Shown here piece by piece: positions 9,541 to 18,393 of a stretch of 64,000 bases of DNA; the first letter of the stretch is position 1, and each line of letters opens with the position of its first letter. The position numbers were made by a program, and so were the translations under genes. The notes under the pieces were generated by a model. That model was given only the letters and a program-made list of their open reading frames with translations. It was not told where the DNA came from and did not search any database. The stretch is from Myxococcales bacterium (GTDB taxonomy: Bacteria; Myxococcota_A; UBA9160; UBA4427). Where the stretch lies: positions 257,646-321,645 of the forward strand of contig DUCN01000098.1 of NCBI GenBank assembly GCA_012959805.1, written 5' to 3'.

Positions 9541-10263
9541 ATGCGCGATCCCCGTCGCCTTACGCTCGGCAGCGCCCAATGGGGCATGCCCTATGGCATC
9601 GCGAATCGACACGGCTGCGGTGGTCGACTCTGGCGAACCCTTCTGGCTGAACGTGAGGCCGGCCGCATCGATGCGCTGGGGATCTCCGCCGCAACACCCG
9701 AGGAAGCCTGGGCCGCACTCGCAGACCCGAACATCGAAGTTCTTCAGGTCGCCTCGAGCCTGCTCGCCTTACGACTCTATCGACAGGATTTCTTTCCCCG
9801 AGCCCGAGAGCTCGGTCGCACCATCTATGTCCGTTCGATTTTTCTTCGGGGCGTCGCACATCTGGAGCCGCAGACATTGCCCCCCTCGCTGCGTGACCTG
9901 GTCGAGCCGATGCGCACGATTTTCGCGTTCGCCCGCAAGCAGGATGTGGCGCCGCGAGCGCTCTACCTCGCCTTTGCCCGAGAGATTCCCGCGGCGCATC
10001 CGGTTATCGGCTGTGAAACGGACGACCAACTCGAAGGCCTGCTTGAGGATTGGGAGAGTGACAAAATCGATGCCGCAGCCATGGCCCAGCTCGTCGAGTC
10101 GTTGCCCACCCTCGAGGCCGAGGCCGTGGATCCCTCAAAATGGGGCGACACCCGAATCGAAGACGGAAATGGCCGGGACGCGGTCGGCAACCAAACAGAG
10201 ACCGCGAGCGTCGCTGCCGCTACCATAGGCGCCACAGACACGATCAGTACGATGCGCGTCTAG
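9541..10263 (+). pseudogene. Aldo/keto reductase with internal deletion (probably inactive)
   Basis: The frame is open for 240 residues, but an aldo/keto reductase is normally 270-330. The N-terminal strand LTLGSAQWGMPYGIANRHG runs directly into a segment that belongs much later in the barrel (LWRTLLAEREAGRIDALGIS, near the usual WxAL...GxIRxxGVS). The stretch that should carry the catalytic Asp, Tyr, Lys and His is absent. The C-terminal part (VASSLLALRL, IYVRSIFLRG) is recognisable. ATG at 9541 follows AGGGGACGAG and is preferred over the in-frame ATGs at 9493 and 9511. With the neighbouring cytidylyltransferase it indicates a decaying sugar-modification cluster. A diverged, shortened but functional protein is less likely. 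Confidence 0.68.
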
Positions 10264-10307
10264 TCGCGGTCCGGATCCCGGGTCGCGAGTCCCGGAGGTT
10301 CGACACT

Positions 10308-11378
10308 TTGACCGAAGTATGCGCTTTCGCGCCGACCGAAGTATGCGCTTTCGCGCCGCGCTCGTCCGCCTGCGCTCAACCATTCAAGACTTCGAGGACC
10401 CGCCTCGGCTACGCGCTCATCTGCATGGTCGCGCTCGCGATGGCAAGCGCGCTTCCTACGATCGCCAGTGCCGAGCGTCAGGTCGAGGCGATCGCGGCCC
10501 AGGTCGGCAACGAAATCATTCTGCTCTCCGAAGTCCTAGAACTCTCGGCGCCAGTCGAAGAGCGAATGCGCCAAGCCGGCGTGCCCGCCTCCGAGATTGC
10601 CACCGTGCGAAAGAACGCTCTGGATCGATTGATCGAAGGGAAGCTTCTCAGTTCGGTCGTCGGTCGCTTAGAGCTCGATGCCGATCGTGAGGAAGTCGAC
10701 GCAGCCATCTCGGCCATCGCCTCCGACAACAATCTTTCAATCGAACAGCTTTTTCGAAGCATCGTCAGCCATGGTCTCACCATCGAGGAGTACCGGGCCA
10801 AGATCAAGAGCGAGGTCGAACGCAGTAAAGTCGTCAACGCCATGGTTCGCTCCCGCATTCAAATCTCGGACGAAGAAATCGAAATCCTTTACGAAGAACA
10901 GTTCAGCCAACAACACAGCGGCGGCGAGGAGTTCAATCTGCTTCACCTGATGGTGTCGGCGCCTGGAGAACGAGCCCAGTCGCCGGATGCGGCCTGTCAG
11001 ATCGTGGCCGAAACGCGCGAAAGAATCGAATCGGGAGAGCTGACATTTGGGGAAGCTGCCCAGCAGGAATCCGACATGAACCCCGAGCGCGGTGGCCAGC
11101 TCGGCTGGATGCATCGCAATGATCTCGCCGGTTGGATGACCGACTCAACGGACAAAATGGATGCCGGCGACCTCAGCGAAGTCATCCGGATGCCTTTCGG
11201 ATGCAATCTCCTGCAGGTCATCGACCGACGTCCCTTCGAGCGCATCGAACTCGAAGACGCGAAGCCTCAACTCCAGAACATCGTGTTCCAGCGCAAGACC
11301 GAAGAGAAGTACACCGAGTGGCTCGACGAGCTTCGCAAACACACCTACATCGAACGCAAGACCAACTTCGGTGGCTAG
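10308..11378 (+). CDS. SurA/PpiC-type periplasmic peptidyl-prolyl isomerase
   Basis: This 356-residue exported chaperone or isomerase assists folding of outer-membrane proteins. A signal peptide ends near ALPTIASA. A SurA-type N-terminal chaperone domain follows ([18 protein letters not shown]), then a parvulin domain ([46 protein letters not shown]). The TTG at 10308 is chosen because GGAGG lies 9 bases upstream. The start gives an unusually long N-terminus made of a duplicated 8-residue unit TEVCAFAP, from a perfect 24-base tandem repeat at 10310-10357. A start further in, nearer the hydrophobic segment, cannot be excluded. uvrA begins 77 bases after the stop. Confidence 0.88.
   Translation: MTEVCAFAPTEVCAFAPRSSACAQPFKTSRTRLGYALICMVALAMASALPTIASAERQVEAIAAQVGNEIILLSEVLELSAPVEERMRQAGVPASEIATVRKNALDRLIEGKLLSSVVGRLELDADREEVDAAISAIASDNNLSIEQLFRSIVSHGLTIEEYRAKIKSEVERSKVVNAMVRSRIQISDEEIEILYEEQFSQQHSGGEEFNLLHLMVSAPGERAQSPDAACQIVAETRERIESGELTFGEAAQQESDMNPERGGQLGWMHRNDLAGWMTDSTDKMDAGDLSEVIRMPFGCNLLQVIDRRPFERIELEDAKPQLQNIVFQRKTEEKYTEWLDELRKHTYIERKTNFGG
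10310..10357 (+). repeat. Two perfect 24-bp tandem copies at the 5' end of the isomerase gene
   Basis: Copies at 10310-10333 and 10334-10357 are identical and in frame, each coding TEVCAFAP just after the TTG start. The duplication keeps the reading frame, so translation is not disturbed. Confidence 0.9.
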
Positions 11379-11455
11379 GGGAACCCGCCGGGTCAGCCCG
11401 CCCGTCGTGCGGACATAATTTGAGCAAATCGGTGACCGAATCAAGCCTCGACCGG

Positions 11456-14431
11456 ATGAGCGGACGGACGGACGCGACCGATGCACAGGCGCGAGATTTC
11501 GAGACGATTGCGGCGCTCGCGAGCAATGGCGATCCCATCGAAATCACGATCCAGGGTGCCCGCACACATAACCTACAAGACATCGATCTACGCATCCCCC
11601 GCGACCGCTTTGTGGTCATCACGGGGCCCTCGGGTTCGGGAAAGTCGAGCCTCGCCTTCGACACGATCTATGCCGAAGGACAGCGACGTTATGTGGAAAG
11701 CCTGTCGGCGTATGCACGCCAATTCCTGGATCAACTCGCCAGACCCGATGTCGAATCGATCGACGGACTCTCCCCGGCTGTAGCGATCGAACAGAAGGGC
11801 GTCGGCCGTAGCCCTCGCAGCACAGTCGGAACGATTACCGAAATCGCCGACTACCTACGTCTGCTCTACGCGCGTGCGGGCACCGCCTATTGCTGGACAT
11901 GCGACACCCCGATCTCCAGCCAGGCCCTCGAGGAAATGGTCGACCGGATCTTCACTCTTCCGAATGGCACAAAGATTCAGATCCTCGCGCCCATCGTCCG
12001 CGGCCGAAAGGGTCAGTACAAAAAGGAGCTTGAGCGTTTTAGGCGCGATGGCTTCGTCCGCGCGCGCATCGATGGCAAGATCGTCGATCTGTCCGAGGAC
12101 ATCGAGATCGCCCGCAATGTCCGACACGACATCGAGATCGTGGTCGATCGGCTCGTCGTCAAGGAAAGCGCGCGTGCGCGCCTAACTGAGTCGCTCGGGG
12201 CGGCGCTGCGACTCGCTGATGATCTCGCACTGATCGATATCGTTGACCGCAGCGGAAGCGAAGCTTGGTGGCTATCGCGAACCGGTGCATGTCCGACCTG
12301 CGACAATTCATTTCCCGAGATCTCGCCGCGACTCTTCTCCTTCAACAATCCCTTCGGCGCGTGCAAAGCCTGTCACGGCCTCGGCGTCGAATCCGTGTTC
12401 GATGCGGCGCGCATCATTCCCGATGAAAGCCGGTCGATTCAGGAGGGTGCTATCGCACCTTGGGATCTCGAAGACAACCACGACTACTACCACCGCCTGC
12501 TCGAAAATCTGGCGACCCGCTATTCCTTCTCCCTCGACACACCCTGGAAGAAGCTCCCCAAGGCGCTTCGCTCGAAACTAATCAGCGGCGACCCAAGCTT
12601 CGAGCTGGAGATCGAAGTTCCAGTCGCTGGACGGGGTCGGCGACGACCCACACGCAGCGAGGTGATCCGGAGACCCTTTGATGGCGTGATCGGGGACCTG
12701 ACACGGCGCCTAGAAATCGGTGGCGGCCGTGGACGGTCGGCGCTCGCGCGATTTCGCCGGGAACAAACATGCCCGGAATGCCAAGGGGCGAGGCTTCGCA
12801 TCGAAGCGCGCCATGTTCGCGTCGGAGACTGTTCACTTCCCGAACTCACACAACGCTCGATCTCGGAAGTCATCGCCTTTTTCGCCGAACTGAAGCTGCC
12901 TTCCAACCTGGCGCGAATCGCCGAACGCATCGAAATGGAACTTCGCGAACGGCTGGGATTTCTCGAACAGGTCGGCCTCGGCTATCTCAGCCTCGATCGC
13001 CCGGCCGCAACACTCTCAGGTGGTGAGGCACAGCGGATTCGCCTCGCCACGCAAATCGGCGCGCGCTTGATCGGCGTGCTCTACATCTTGGATGAACCCT
13101 CGATCGGACTGCATTCCCGAGACAACGACCGGCTGCTCCAGAGTCTCGAAAGCCTGCGCGATCTCGGAAATAGCCTGATCGTCGTCGAACATGATGAAGC
13201 CACGATCCGCCGCGCCGATTACGTGATCGACATCGGACCCGGCGCCGGCATCCACGGCGGCCTCATTGTCGCCGAGGGCAGCCCCGATGAGATCATCTCC
13301 GCATCCCATTCAACCACAGGCGATTTCATCTCCGGCCGCCGTCGTATCGAAACTCCTAAGCGAAGACCAACGAACATGAAGAACGTTCTTCGACTAAGAG
13401 GTTGCCGCACCAACAATCTCAAGAATGTCGATCTCGAAATTCCCCTCGGCTGTTTGACGGTCGTGTCCGGGGTTTCGGGCAGCGGCAAGTCGACGCTGAT
13501 CAATGACACACTACATCCGATTTTGGCGGCGGAACTGCATGGCTCTCTGGTCGAGCCCGGTGAGCACCTTTCCATGAGCGGCCTGGACCAGATCGACAAA
13601 GTGGTCGACGTCGATCAAAGCCCGATCGGCCGCAGCCCACGCAGCAATCCGGCCACCTATAGCGGCGCCTTTACGGGTATCCGCAGTCTTTTCGCACAGG
13701 TTCCCGAGGCTCGGGTGCGAGGCTGGGATAGTGGACGGTTCTCCTTCAACGTAAAGGGGGGGCGATGCGAAGCATGTGAGGGCGACGGCGCGATTCGTAT
13801 GGAAATGCAATTTCTCCCGGATGCGTTCGTCGGATGTGAAGTCTGTACAGGCCGACGCTATGACCGTGAAACCCTCAGCATCCGGCATCGTGGCAAGTCG
13901 ATCGCGGATGTTCTGGAGATGACGGTTGTCGAAGCCCTCGCACTCTTCGAAAACATCCCTACGATTGCCCGACCCCTACAGGCTCTCTCGGATGTTGGCC
14001 TCGACTATCTTCGTCTCGGTCAATCCGCAACGACGCTTTCCGGGGGCGAGGCACAGCGCATGAAGCTCGCAAAGGAGTTGGCTCGGAAAGCCACGGGGCG
14101 CACGCTCTATCTACTCGATGAACCCACGACGGGTTTGCATTTTGTCGACGTGGAACAACTTTTGGGCCTCGTCGACCGCCTCGTCGACAGAGGCAATACG
14201 GTGGTCATCATCGAACACAACCTCGATGTCATTCGTTATGCCGACCATATCGTGGACCTCGGACCTGAAGGCGGCGACGCTGGCGGAAAGATCGTGGTTG
14301 TCGGCACACCGGAAGAAGTCTCACAATGCGCGGAGTCACATACGGGTGTTGCTCTCGCGCTCGCGATGGAGTCGCAGCAGTTACTCCCAAAGCAGCGGGC
14401 AACCGTCAGGCAGATCGGATTGGATTCATGA
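11456..14431 (+). CDS. uvrA: Excinuclease ABC subunit UvrA
   Basis: UvrA (991 residues) is the damage-sensing ATPase of nucleotide excision repair. It has two ABC ATPase modules: Walker [10 protein letters not shown] near residue 57 and GVSGSGKST near 673, with LSGGEAQR signatures in both. Zinc-binding Cys pairs are seen in the insertion region (CPTC...CKAC) and in the second module (CEAC...CEVC). The ATG at 11456 is used; TTG at 11420 and GTG at 11432 are in-frame alternatives, and the upstream frame overlaps the isomerase gene without homology. The stop overlaps the next gene's ATG (ATGA). Its partner Mfd is encoded about 5 kb upstream; uvrB and uvrC are not in the window. Confidence 0.97.
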   Translation: MSGRTDATDAQARDFETIAALASNGDPIEITIQGARTHNLQDIDLRIPRDRFVVITGPSGSGKSSLAFDTIYAEGQRRYVESLSAYARQFLDQLARPDVESIDGLSPAVAIEQKGVGRSPRSTVGTITEIADYLRLLYARAGTAYCWTCDTPISSQALEEMVDRIFTLPNGTKIQILAPIVRGRKGQYKKELERFRRDGFVRARIDGKIVDLSEDIEIARNVRHDIEIVVDRLVVKESARARLTESLGAALRLADDLALIDIVDRSGSEAWWLSRTGACPTCDNSFPEISPRLFSFNNPFGACKACHGLGVESVFDAARIIPDESRSIQEGAIAPWDLEDNHDYYHRLLENLATRYSFSLDTPWKKLPKALRSKLISGDPSFELEIEVPVAGRGRRRPTRSEVIRRPFDGVIGDLTRRLEIGGGRGRSALARFRREQTCPECQGARLRIEARHVRVGDCSLPELTQRSISEVIAFFAELKLPSNLARIAERIEMELRERLGFLEQVGLGYLSLDRPAATLSGGEAQRIRLATQIGARLIGVLYILDEPSIGLHSRDNDRLLQSLESLRDLGNSLIVVEHDEATIRRADYVIDIGPGAGIHGGLIVAEGSPDEIISASHSTTGDFISGRRRIETPKRRPTNMKNVLRLRGCRTNNLKNVDLEIPLGCLTVVSGVSGSGKSTLINDTLHPILAAELHGSLVEPGEHLSMSGLDQIDKVVDVDQSPIGRSPRSNPATYSGAFTGIRSLFAQVPEARVRGWDSGRFSFNVKGGRCEACEGDGAIRMEMQFLPDAFVGCEVCTGRRYDRETLSIRHRGKSIADVLEMTVVEALALFENIPTIARPLQALSDVGLDYLRLGQSATTLSGGEAQRMKLAKELARKATGRTLYLLDEPTTGLHFVDVEQLLGLVDRLVDRGNTVVIIEHNLDVIRYADHIVDLGPEGGDAGGKIVVVGTPEEVSQCAESHTGVALALAMESQQLLPKQRATVRQIGLDS

Positions 14432-15513
14432 TGGGACCGAGTGGCAATGATGGAGACGGGCCCTATCCCGATCTTCGAAGCGCTTTCATGCTCACGATTT
14501 TTGCAATGCTGGCCGCCGGCTTCACAGGGATCGCGTTCATCGACTTCGGACTCCTAGCCGCCGTCGGCATAGGACAAGCCATTGGCGTCGGTGCCGTTGC
14601 AACGATGGGCGCGCAGCGCGTGGCCGAACCTCAGGCGCAGCGAATTGGATTGCGCGCACTCGATCTCAAGCTGGTCCCGACGATTCTCTGTCTCGCCCCG
14701 GCGGTTCTACTGGTGAGTGAGCTGGACAATTTTGCGGCGGACTGGACCGGAAGCCCAGCCGCCATCGAAGATTCCGAGCACTCGGCAGACCAACTTTCAG
14801 GCGACAACCGGGGCCTCGTCGATCGCTACGATACCGACAACGTCGACGCCGAATACGATCGACCCAACAACACCGACAACACCGACATCGCCGACGGCAC
14901 ATCTTCGGAATCCGGGGCGGCGGGTGGGATCGCAAACGCCTCGGACCTGAGGTCACGACTCATCGACCCTGACGATCCGTGGAGCCTACTGTCCGCCTTT
15001 GTGGTGATGGTCGGGATCGCGCCCGTCGTCGAAGAATTCCTTTTTCGCGGCGTCATCCAACAGGGTCTCGTTGCTCGCATGGGGCTACTCCGGGGCGTCA
15101 CCATGGTCGCGATCTTGTGGACCCTACTTCGGCCCGCGCCGATCGCGGGCATCCCGCGCTTCCTGGCCGCCGCGGTGGCCTCCTTTGGATTGGGTTGGGC
15201 TCTCGGCATGGTGCGCATCGCGAGCGGTTCGATCCTCGGCTCGATTATGCTGGCCGCCAGCTGGGCGGCGATTGGCCTAAGCGCCGTCGCTCTCGAAGGC
15301 CGGGTAGAGCTCCCGGGCATGAACATCGAAGGTACTCATCTCCCCGTGACGATCACGCTGGCCAGCCTCTTCATCGTTGGATGGGCCGGACTCGAAATTT
15401 TTCGGGAAGCGGAACGTCGCTTCAACTCGGCGGATGGCGGCGTCGGCGGGCCGGGCCGCCCCACAGGCAGAAGCCGCACGAGCATAAAGGCGCTGTTCGG
15501 CGGCGACGAGTAA
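14428..15513 (+). CDS. CPBP family membrane protein lacking the catalytic histidines
   Basis: This 361-residue multi-pass membrane protein has the CPBP/Abi (CAAX protease-like) glutamate motif EEFLFRG at residues 202-208. Active relatives also have a His in a following helix (FxxxH) and another in an HxxxN/B motif. Here the equivalent helices (about 225-285, including AILWTLLRP and ASWAAIG) contain no His at all, so proteolysis is doubtful. A hydrophilic insert of about 65 residues (108-172), rich in Asp, Asn and Ser, separates the N-terminal helices from the CPBP core. The ATG overlaps the uvrA stop by ATGA, pointing to translational coupling. Function is unknown. Confidence 0.82.
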   Translation: MMGPSGNDGDGPYPDLRSAFMLTIFAMLAAGFTGIAFIDFGLLAAVGIGQAIGVGAVATMGAQRVAEPQAQRIGLRALDLKLVPTILCLAPAVLLVSELDNFAADWTGSPAAIEDSEHSADQLSGDNRGLVDRYDTDNVDAEYDRPNNTDNTDIADGTSSESGAAGGIANASDLRSRLIDPDDPWSLLSAFVVMVGIAPVVEEFLFRGVIQQGLVARMGLLRGVTMVAILWTLLRPAPIAGIPRFLAAAVASFGLGWALGMVRIASGSILGSIMLAASWAAIGLSAVALEGRVELPGMNIEGTHLPVTITLASLFIVGWAGLEIFREAERRFNSADGGVGGPGRPTGRSRTSIKALFGGDE

Positions 15514-15523
15514 ACTTCAGTCC

Positions 15524-15889
15524 ATGAACGGCGAACCCCGAATCGACACAGCAGCCCTTCAATCCAAACTCGATGACCCACGACTTCGCGTCTTCGACGC
15601 CACGCTTCATTTTGCCTCCGACGGAAAGACGCGAAGCGGGCTGAGCGACTGGGAAGCCGGCCATATTCCGGGCTTCCGCTCGGCGGGCCGAATCGCAGGC
15701 AGCCAGAACGCACCGTTCACAGGTGTCCTCGACCCTGAAACGGGAACCCTCCTCGGCGAAGACGCACTCCGCGAGTTTTTCGAGGTGGGGGATGCGGCCA
15801 TCAAGGCGTATACCGATGACGAGAATGCGAATTCGAGACGCCTGGCCGAGCATCTGGGATTTGAGGTGATGGATGCGTCTCGCGACTGA
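15524..15889 (+). pseudogene. Truncated rhodanese-like protein without catalytic Cys
   Basis: The open frame codes 121 residues that look like a compressed two-domain sulfurtransferase. LRVFDATLHF and EAGHIPGF resemble the N-terminal rhodanese domain. GRIAGSQNAPFTGVLDPETGTLL and ALREFF resemble the second domain, which in full-length enzymes ends in a Cys-containing loop. This protein contains no Cys at all and stops about where the active loop would be followed by the final helix. An in-frame internal deletion joining the two domains is the simplest reading. It starts 10 bases after the CPBP gene and converges with tmk. It may be a pseudogene or a non-catalytic small protein. Confidence 0.6.
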
Positions 15890-15895
15890 GGCGAC

Positions 15896-16516
15896 TCAAC
15901 TGGATTCGGACCCCGTCGAACCCAAGAATCGCTTGAGAACCAAAATCACATCCGCGGCGATCTCATCCTCGCTCCGACTCGCATCGATCCGCTCCAGACC
16001 GTCGACCTTCAGCACCTTGAAGACCGCGCTCACGCGTTCGAGAAACTCGAGATTCTCGAAGACCGGTTCGCTCTCGCCCCCGCGTGCCGCCACCCGAGCA
16101 AGGCCCTCTCTCGCCGATATCTCGAAGAGCAAAACGAGATCAGGCCGAACAAATTCCGCTTCGCTCTCTTGAAGAATTTTCCCCGGATCGAGCCCCCGAG
16201 CCCCCTGATAGGCCACGGTCGAAATATACGATCGATCCGAAAGCACGAGTCGACCCGCCCGAAGCGCCGGTCGAACAACTTCGCGCATATGGTCGCGACG
16301 ATCTTCAAAGAACCACTCGAGTTCCGACTCGGGCGCGACACCGTCTCCCGAACGGGCCATCTCCCGAATCTTGCGTCCCCAAGGCCCATCGGTCGGCTCG
16401 CGCGTCACGACGGGATCGATTCCTCGCTCACGTAGATAGGTTCCCGCCCGTCCCAGCTGGGTCGACTTCCCACAACCATCGAGCCCTTCGAATACGATCA
16501 GTGTCCCTGGCTTCAC
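15896..16516 (-). CDS. tmk: Thymidylate kinase
   Basis: Tmk (206 residues) phosphorylates dTMP to dTDP. The P-loop FEGLDGCGKST lies at residues 9-19. The dTMP-binding TREPTDGPWG and the SDRSYISTVAYQG segment containing the DRS motif follow. The GTG at 16516 is chosen because GGAGA precedes it by about 4 bases and homology starts directly after. An upstream in-frame start at 16558 would add residues encoded by the inverted repeats at 16536-16573. It converges with the rhodanese remnant (6 bases between the two ends). Confidence 0.93.
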   Translation of the reverse strand: MKPGTLIVFEGLDGCGKSTQLGRAGTYLRERGIDPVVTREPTDGPWGRKIREMARSGDGVAPESELEWFFEDRRDHMREVVRPALRAGRLVLSDRSYISTVAYQGARGLDPGKILQESEAEFVRPDLVLLFEISAREGLARVAARGGESEPVFENLEFLERVSAVFKVLKVDGLERIDASRSEDEIAADVILVLKRFLGSTGSESS

Positions 16517-16535
16517 GGTGTCTCCGAGAACTGGT

Positions 16536-16573
16536 GAACTCGTGAACGAGTTCAGCAAACTCGCAAGCGAGTT
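16536..16573. repeat. Two adjacent inverted repeats upstream of tmk
   Basis: GAACTCG, loop TGAA, CGAGTTC (16536-16553) is followed by AACTCGC, AA, GCGAGTT (16558-16573). The two share the AACTCG core. They sit just above the tmk GTG and could be hairpins in its leader or a regulator site. Nothing further can be said. Confidence 0.55.
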
Positions 16574-17123
16574 CGCGTGTTGAGCTTATCGCTTGAGGGG
16601 AAGGAGAGCCGGTTTTGATGGCGTTCGGGTGTTGCGCGGGGTTGGTACGGAGTTCGCAATCTAAATGTTCGTCGTCTTCGGACGATGCCCGTCGCGCTCC
16701 TCTAACGGGACCGGGAGCAAGGCGGGGCCGAGAGTGCCGGGTGGAAACACAGGGTCGAGTCGGGTTAATTTTACGGGGTGAAATCCGACTCGCGCTTCCG
16801 CTCGGCACTTCTCATTTCATGTGGGACGAGTCGAGGGCTGGGCAACCGAAAACAAGACACAGTCCGCGGGACTCGTCGCCGCCTCGTGGCGGCAAGACCC
16901 GCAAGACCGAGGCTCATCAGCAATTCGATACCCAGCTCCGGAACCAGAACGACAAGACAAGCGTCTTTCGCTTCTTCGTATCCTCGGAATCTCCTCAGTC
17001 GACAGAATTTCGGCTGGGCAGCGTCAATGATCGGATGAAACTATCTTGGACCCGACTTCCGATCTGGCTTCGAGATCCACTTTTCTCAAGCTCTGCGCCT
17101 CTGATGGGCTGCCACAGCCTGCG
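16574..17123. other. Long intergenic region between tmk and atpE
   Basis: No frame here resembles a protein, although long open frames exist. It contains a nested set of stems at 16733-16809. No tRNA, tmRNA, 6S, SRP or RNase P signature was recognised. Confidence 0.45.
16733..16809. other. Nested stem structure, candidate structured RNA
   Basis: AGTGCCG (16733-16739) pairs with CGGCACT (16803-16809). Inside, GTG-GAAA-CAC (16741-16750) forms a GNRA-capped hairpin, and CGAGTCGG (16756-16763) pairs with CCGACTCG (16785-16792) around a 21-base loop. Together they make a three-way-junction shape. No known riboswitch or ribozyme class was matched by eye, and either strand could be transcribed. Confidence 0.3.
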
Positions 17124-17164
17124 CAAAACAAAAAGGCGCGAAGGTTCTCTTGAACCTTCGCGCC
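17124..17164 (-). terminator. Rho-independent terminator of the atpZIBE operon
   Basis: GGCGCGAAGGTTC (17135-17147) and GAACCTTCGCGCC (17152-17164) form a perfect 13-bp stem with a 4-base loop. On the minus strand it is followed by TTTTTGTTTTGC. It lies 51 bases past the atpE stop. Confidence 0.92.
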
Positions 17165-17215
17165 AATTTTCTGCCCAGACTAACGATCAGCCCGACTCGA
17201 ACTGCGAATCGCGCC

Positions 17216-17521
17216 TTACATCTGGCCTTGCAGCATGATTGCGATGACCAGGCCGTAGATGGCGATCGACTCGATCAGCACCATGCCGAGGATGAAGTTC
17301 GTGAACATCGCTCCGGCGGCGCCTGGGTTACGTGCGATGCCGGCGGTGGTGTTGCCGGCCGTGAGGCCCTGGCCGATGCCACAACCAAGACCGGCCATGC
17401 CAACTGCTAGGCCCGCTCCGATTCCGAGGCCGCTGACTGCGGCGCCGTCGGCTGCGAAAGCCGTGGTCGGGGCGAGGAAGAGGACGATTGCCCAAACGAG
17501 AATATTCACGATACGACGCAT
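17216..17521 (-). CDS. atpE: ATP synthase Fo subunit c
   Basis: This 101-residue proteolipid forms the rotor ring. Residues 1-24 look like an extra signal-type hydrophobic segment ending TTAFAAD, before the usual two-helix hairpin. The ion-carrying Glu is residue 84 (IESIAIYG). Gln51 (GIGQG), Glu84, Ser85 and Tyr89 match four positions of the Na+-binding site known from Ilyobacter tartaricus (Q32, E65, S66, Y70, with the same 33-residue Q-E spacing). The T67 equivalent is Ile. Sodium coupling is possible but not proven. The ATG at 17521 follows AAGGA by 9 bases. It is last in the minus-strand atpZ-I-B-E operon and is followed by a strong terminator. Confidence 0.95.
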   Translation of the reverse strand: MRRIVNILVWAIVLFLAPTTAFAADGAAVSGLGIGAGLAVGMAGLGCGIGQGLTAGNTTAGIARNPGAAGAMFTNFILGMVLIESIAIYGLVIAIMLQGQM

Positions 17522-17673
17522 GCTGTTTTTCCTTCTTTCCGAGACCCTCGAACCGGTTTGGCTCCCCCCGTTCGGGGTGGGTCGAATGAACTCCGTCGAG
17601 TGTTCTTCACCCGACAAACGAACGGAGCTTGTCCCCGTCCGAAAAACTCCAACTCAAATTCAGGAACCGCCGA

Positions 17674-18393
17674 TCAGTGCGGTTCCTCCAGCGCCTGCCC
17701 GATGTAGATCATCGTGAGAAGCGCAAAGACGAAGGCCTGCAAAAAACTAACGAGGAGGCCGAGACCCATGAAGATCGCGGGAATTATGATCGGTACGAGG
17801 CTGAGCCAAATCACGACCACTTTATGATCGGCAAACATATTGGCGAGAAGACGAATACCCAGGGTCAGGATTCGCGCTCCATGAAGCACGATCTCAAGGG
17901 GCAGGAAGAAGGGCGTGAGGACACGCACGTGGTAGTGCTTCCCGCCCAGTTCCAGGGTCCAGAGTGCTGGGCCCATAAATTGGTAGATGTATTTCCATCC
18001 GTGTTGCTTGATGCCGACGAAGTTGTACACGACAAAAGAAATGATCGCCCAGGCGAAGGTCACATTCGCGTCGCTCGTCGATCCGAGCAGGCCGGGAACT
18101 AGGCTCATCACATTTGAAACGAGTACGAAGAAGAAAATCGTTCCAACGATTGGGAAGTAGCGGCGCCACTCGTCGCCAATCGTCGTTTCGCCGAGATCGC
18201 CTAGCGCCTGGATGATCACTTCGATGACGTTGCGAACGGTAACGCCTTCGTCCGGCAGCACGCCTGCGTTTTCACCGGCGACCGCACGCTTCACGGAAAC
18301 ACCCGCCAGGATCAAGACTCCGGCGGCGAATAGCGCCGAGACAAAAATCCACTCGGTATGAAGTTGATGGGCCAGACTCTCGAAGACGTTCAT
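17674..18393 (-). CDS. atpB: ATP synthase Fo subunit a
   Basis: Subunit a (239 residues) provides the ion half-channels beside the c ring. Several membrane helices are visible. The essential Arg lies in LGIRLLANMFADHKV, and the C-terminal helix region carries the usual polar Gln (SFLQAFVFALL) and ends MIYIGQALEE. Length is normal. Its ATG (18393) overlaps the end of the atpI gene by 4 bases, and atpE follows after about 150 bases, so the genes form one operon. Confidence 0.96.
   Translation of the reverse strand: MNVFESLAHQLHTEWIFVSALFAAGVLILAGVSVKRAVAGENAGVLPDEGVTVRNVIEVIIQALGDLGETTIGDEWRRYFPIVGTIFFFVLVSNVMSLVPGLLGSTSDANVTFAWAIISFVVYNFVGIKQHGWKYIYQFMGPALWTLELGGKHYHVRVLTPFFLPLEIVLHGARILTLGIRLLANMFADHKVVVIWLSLVPIIIPAIFMGLGLLVSFLQAFVFALLTMIYIGQALEEPH

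Noticed and set aside
16615-17238. 207-codon plus-strand open frame
   Set aside because: Composition is unlike neighbouring genes, it runs through the atpE terminator and into atpE antisense, and no family is recognised.
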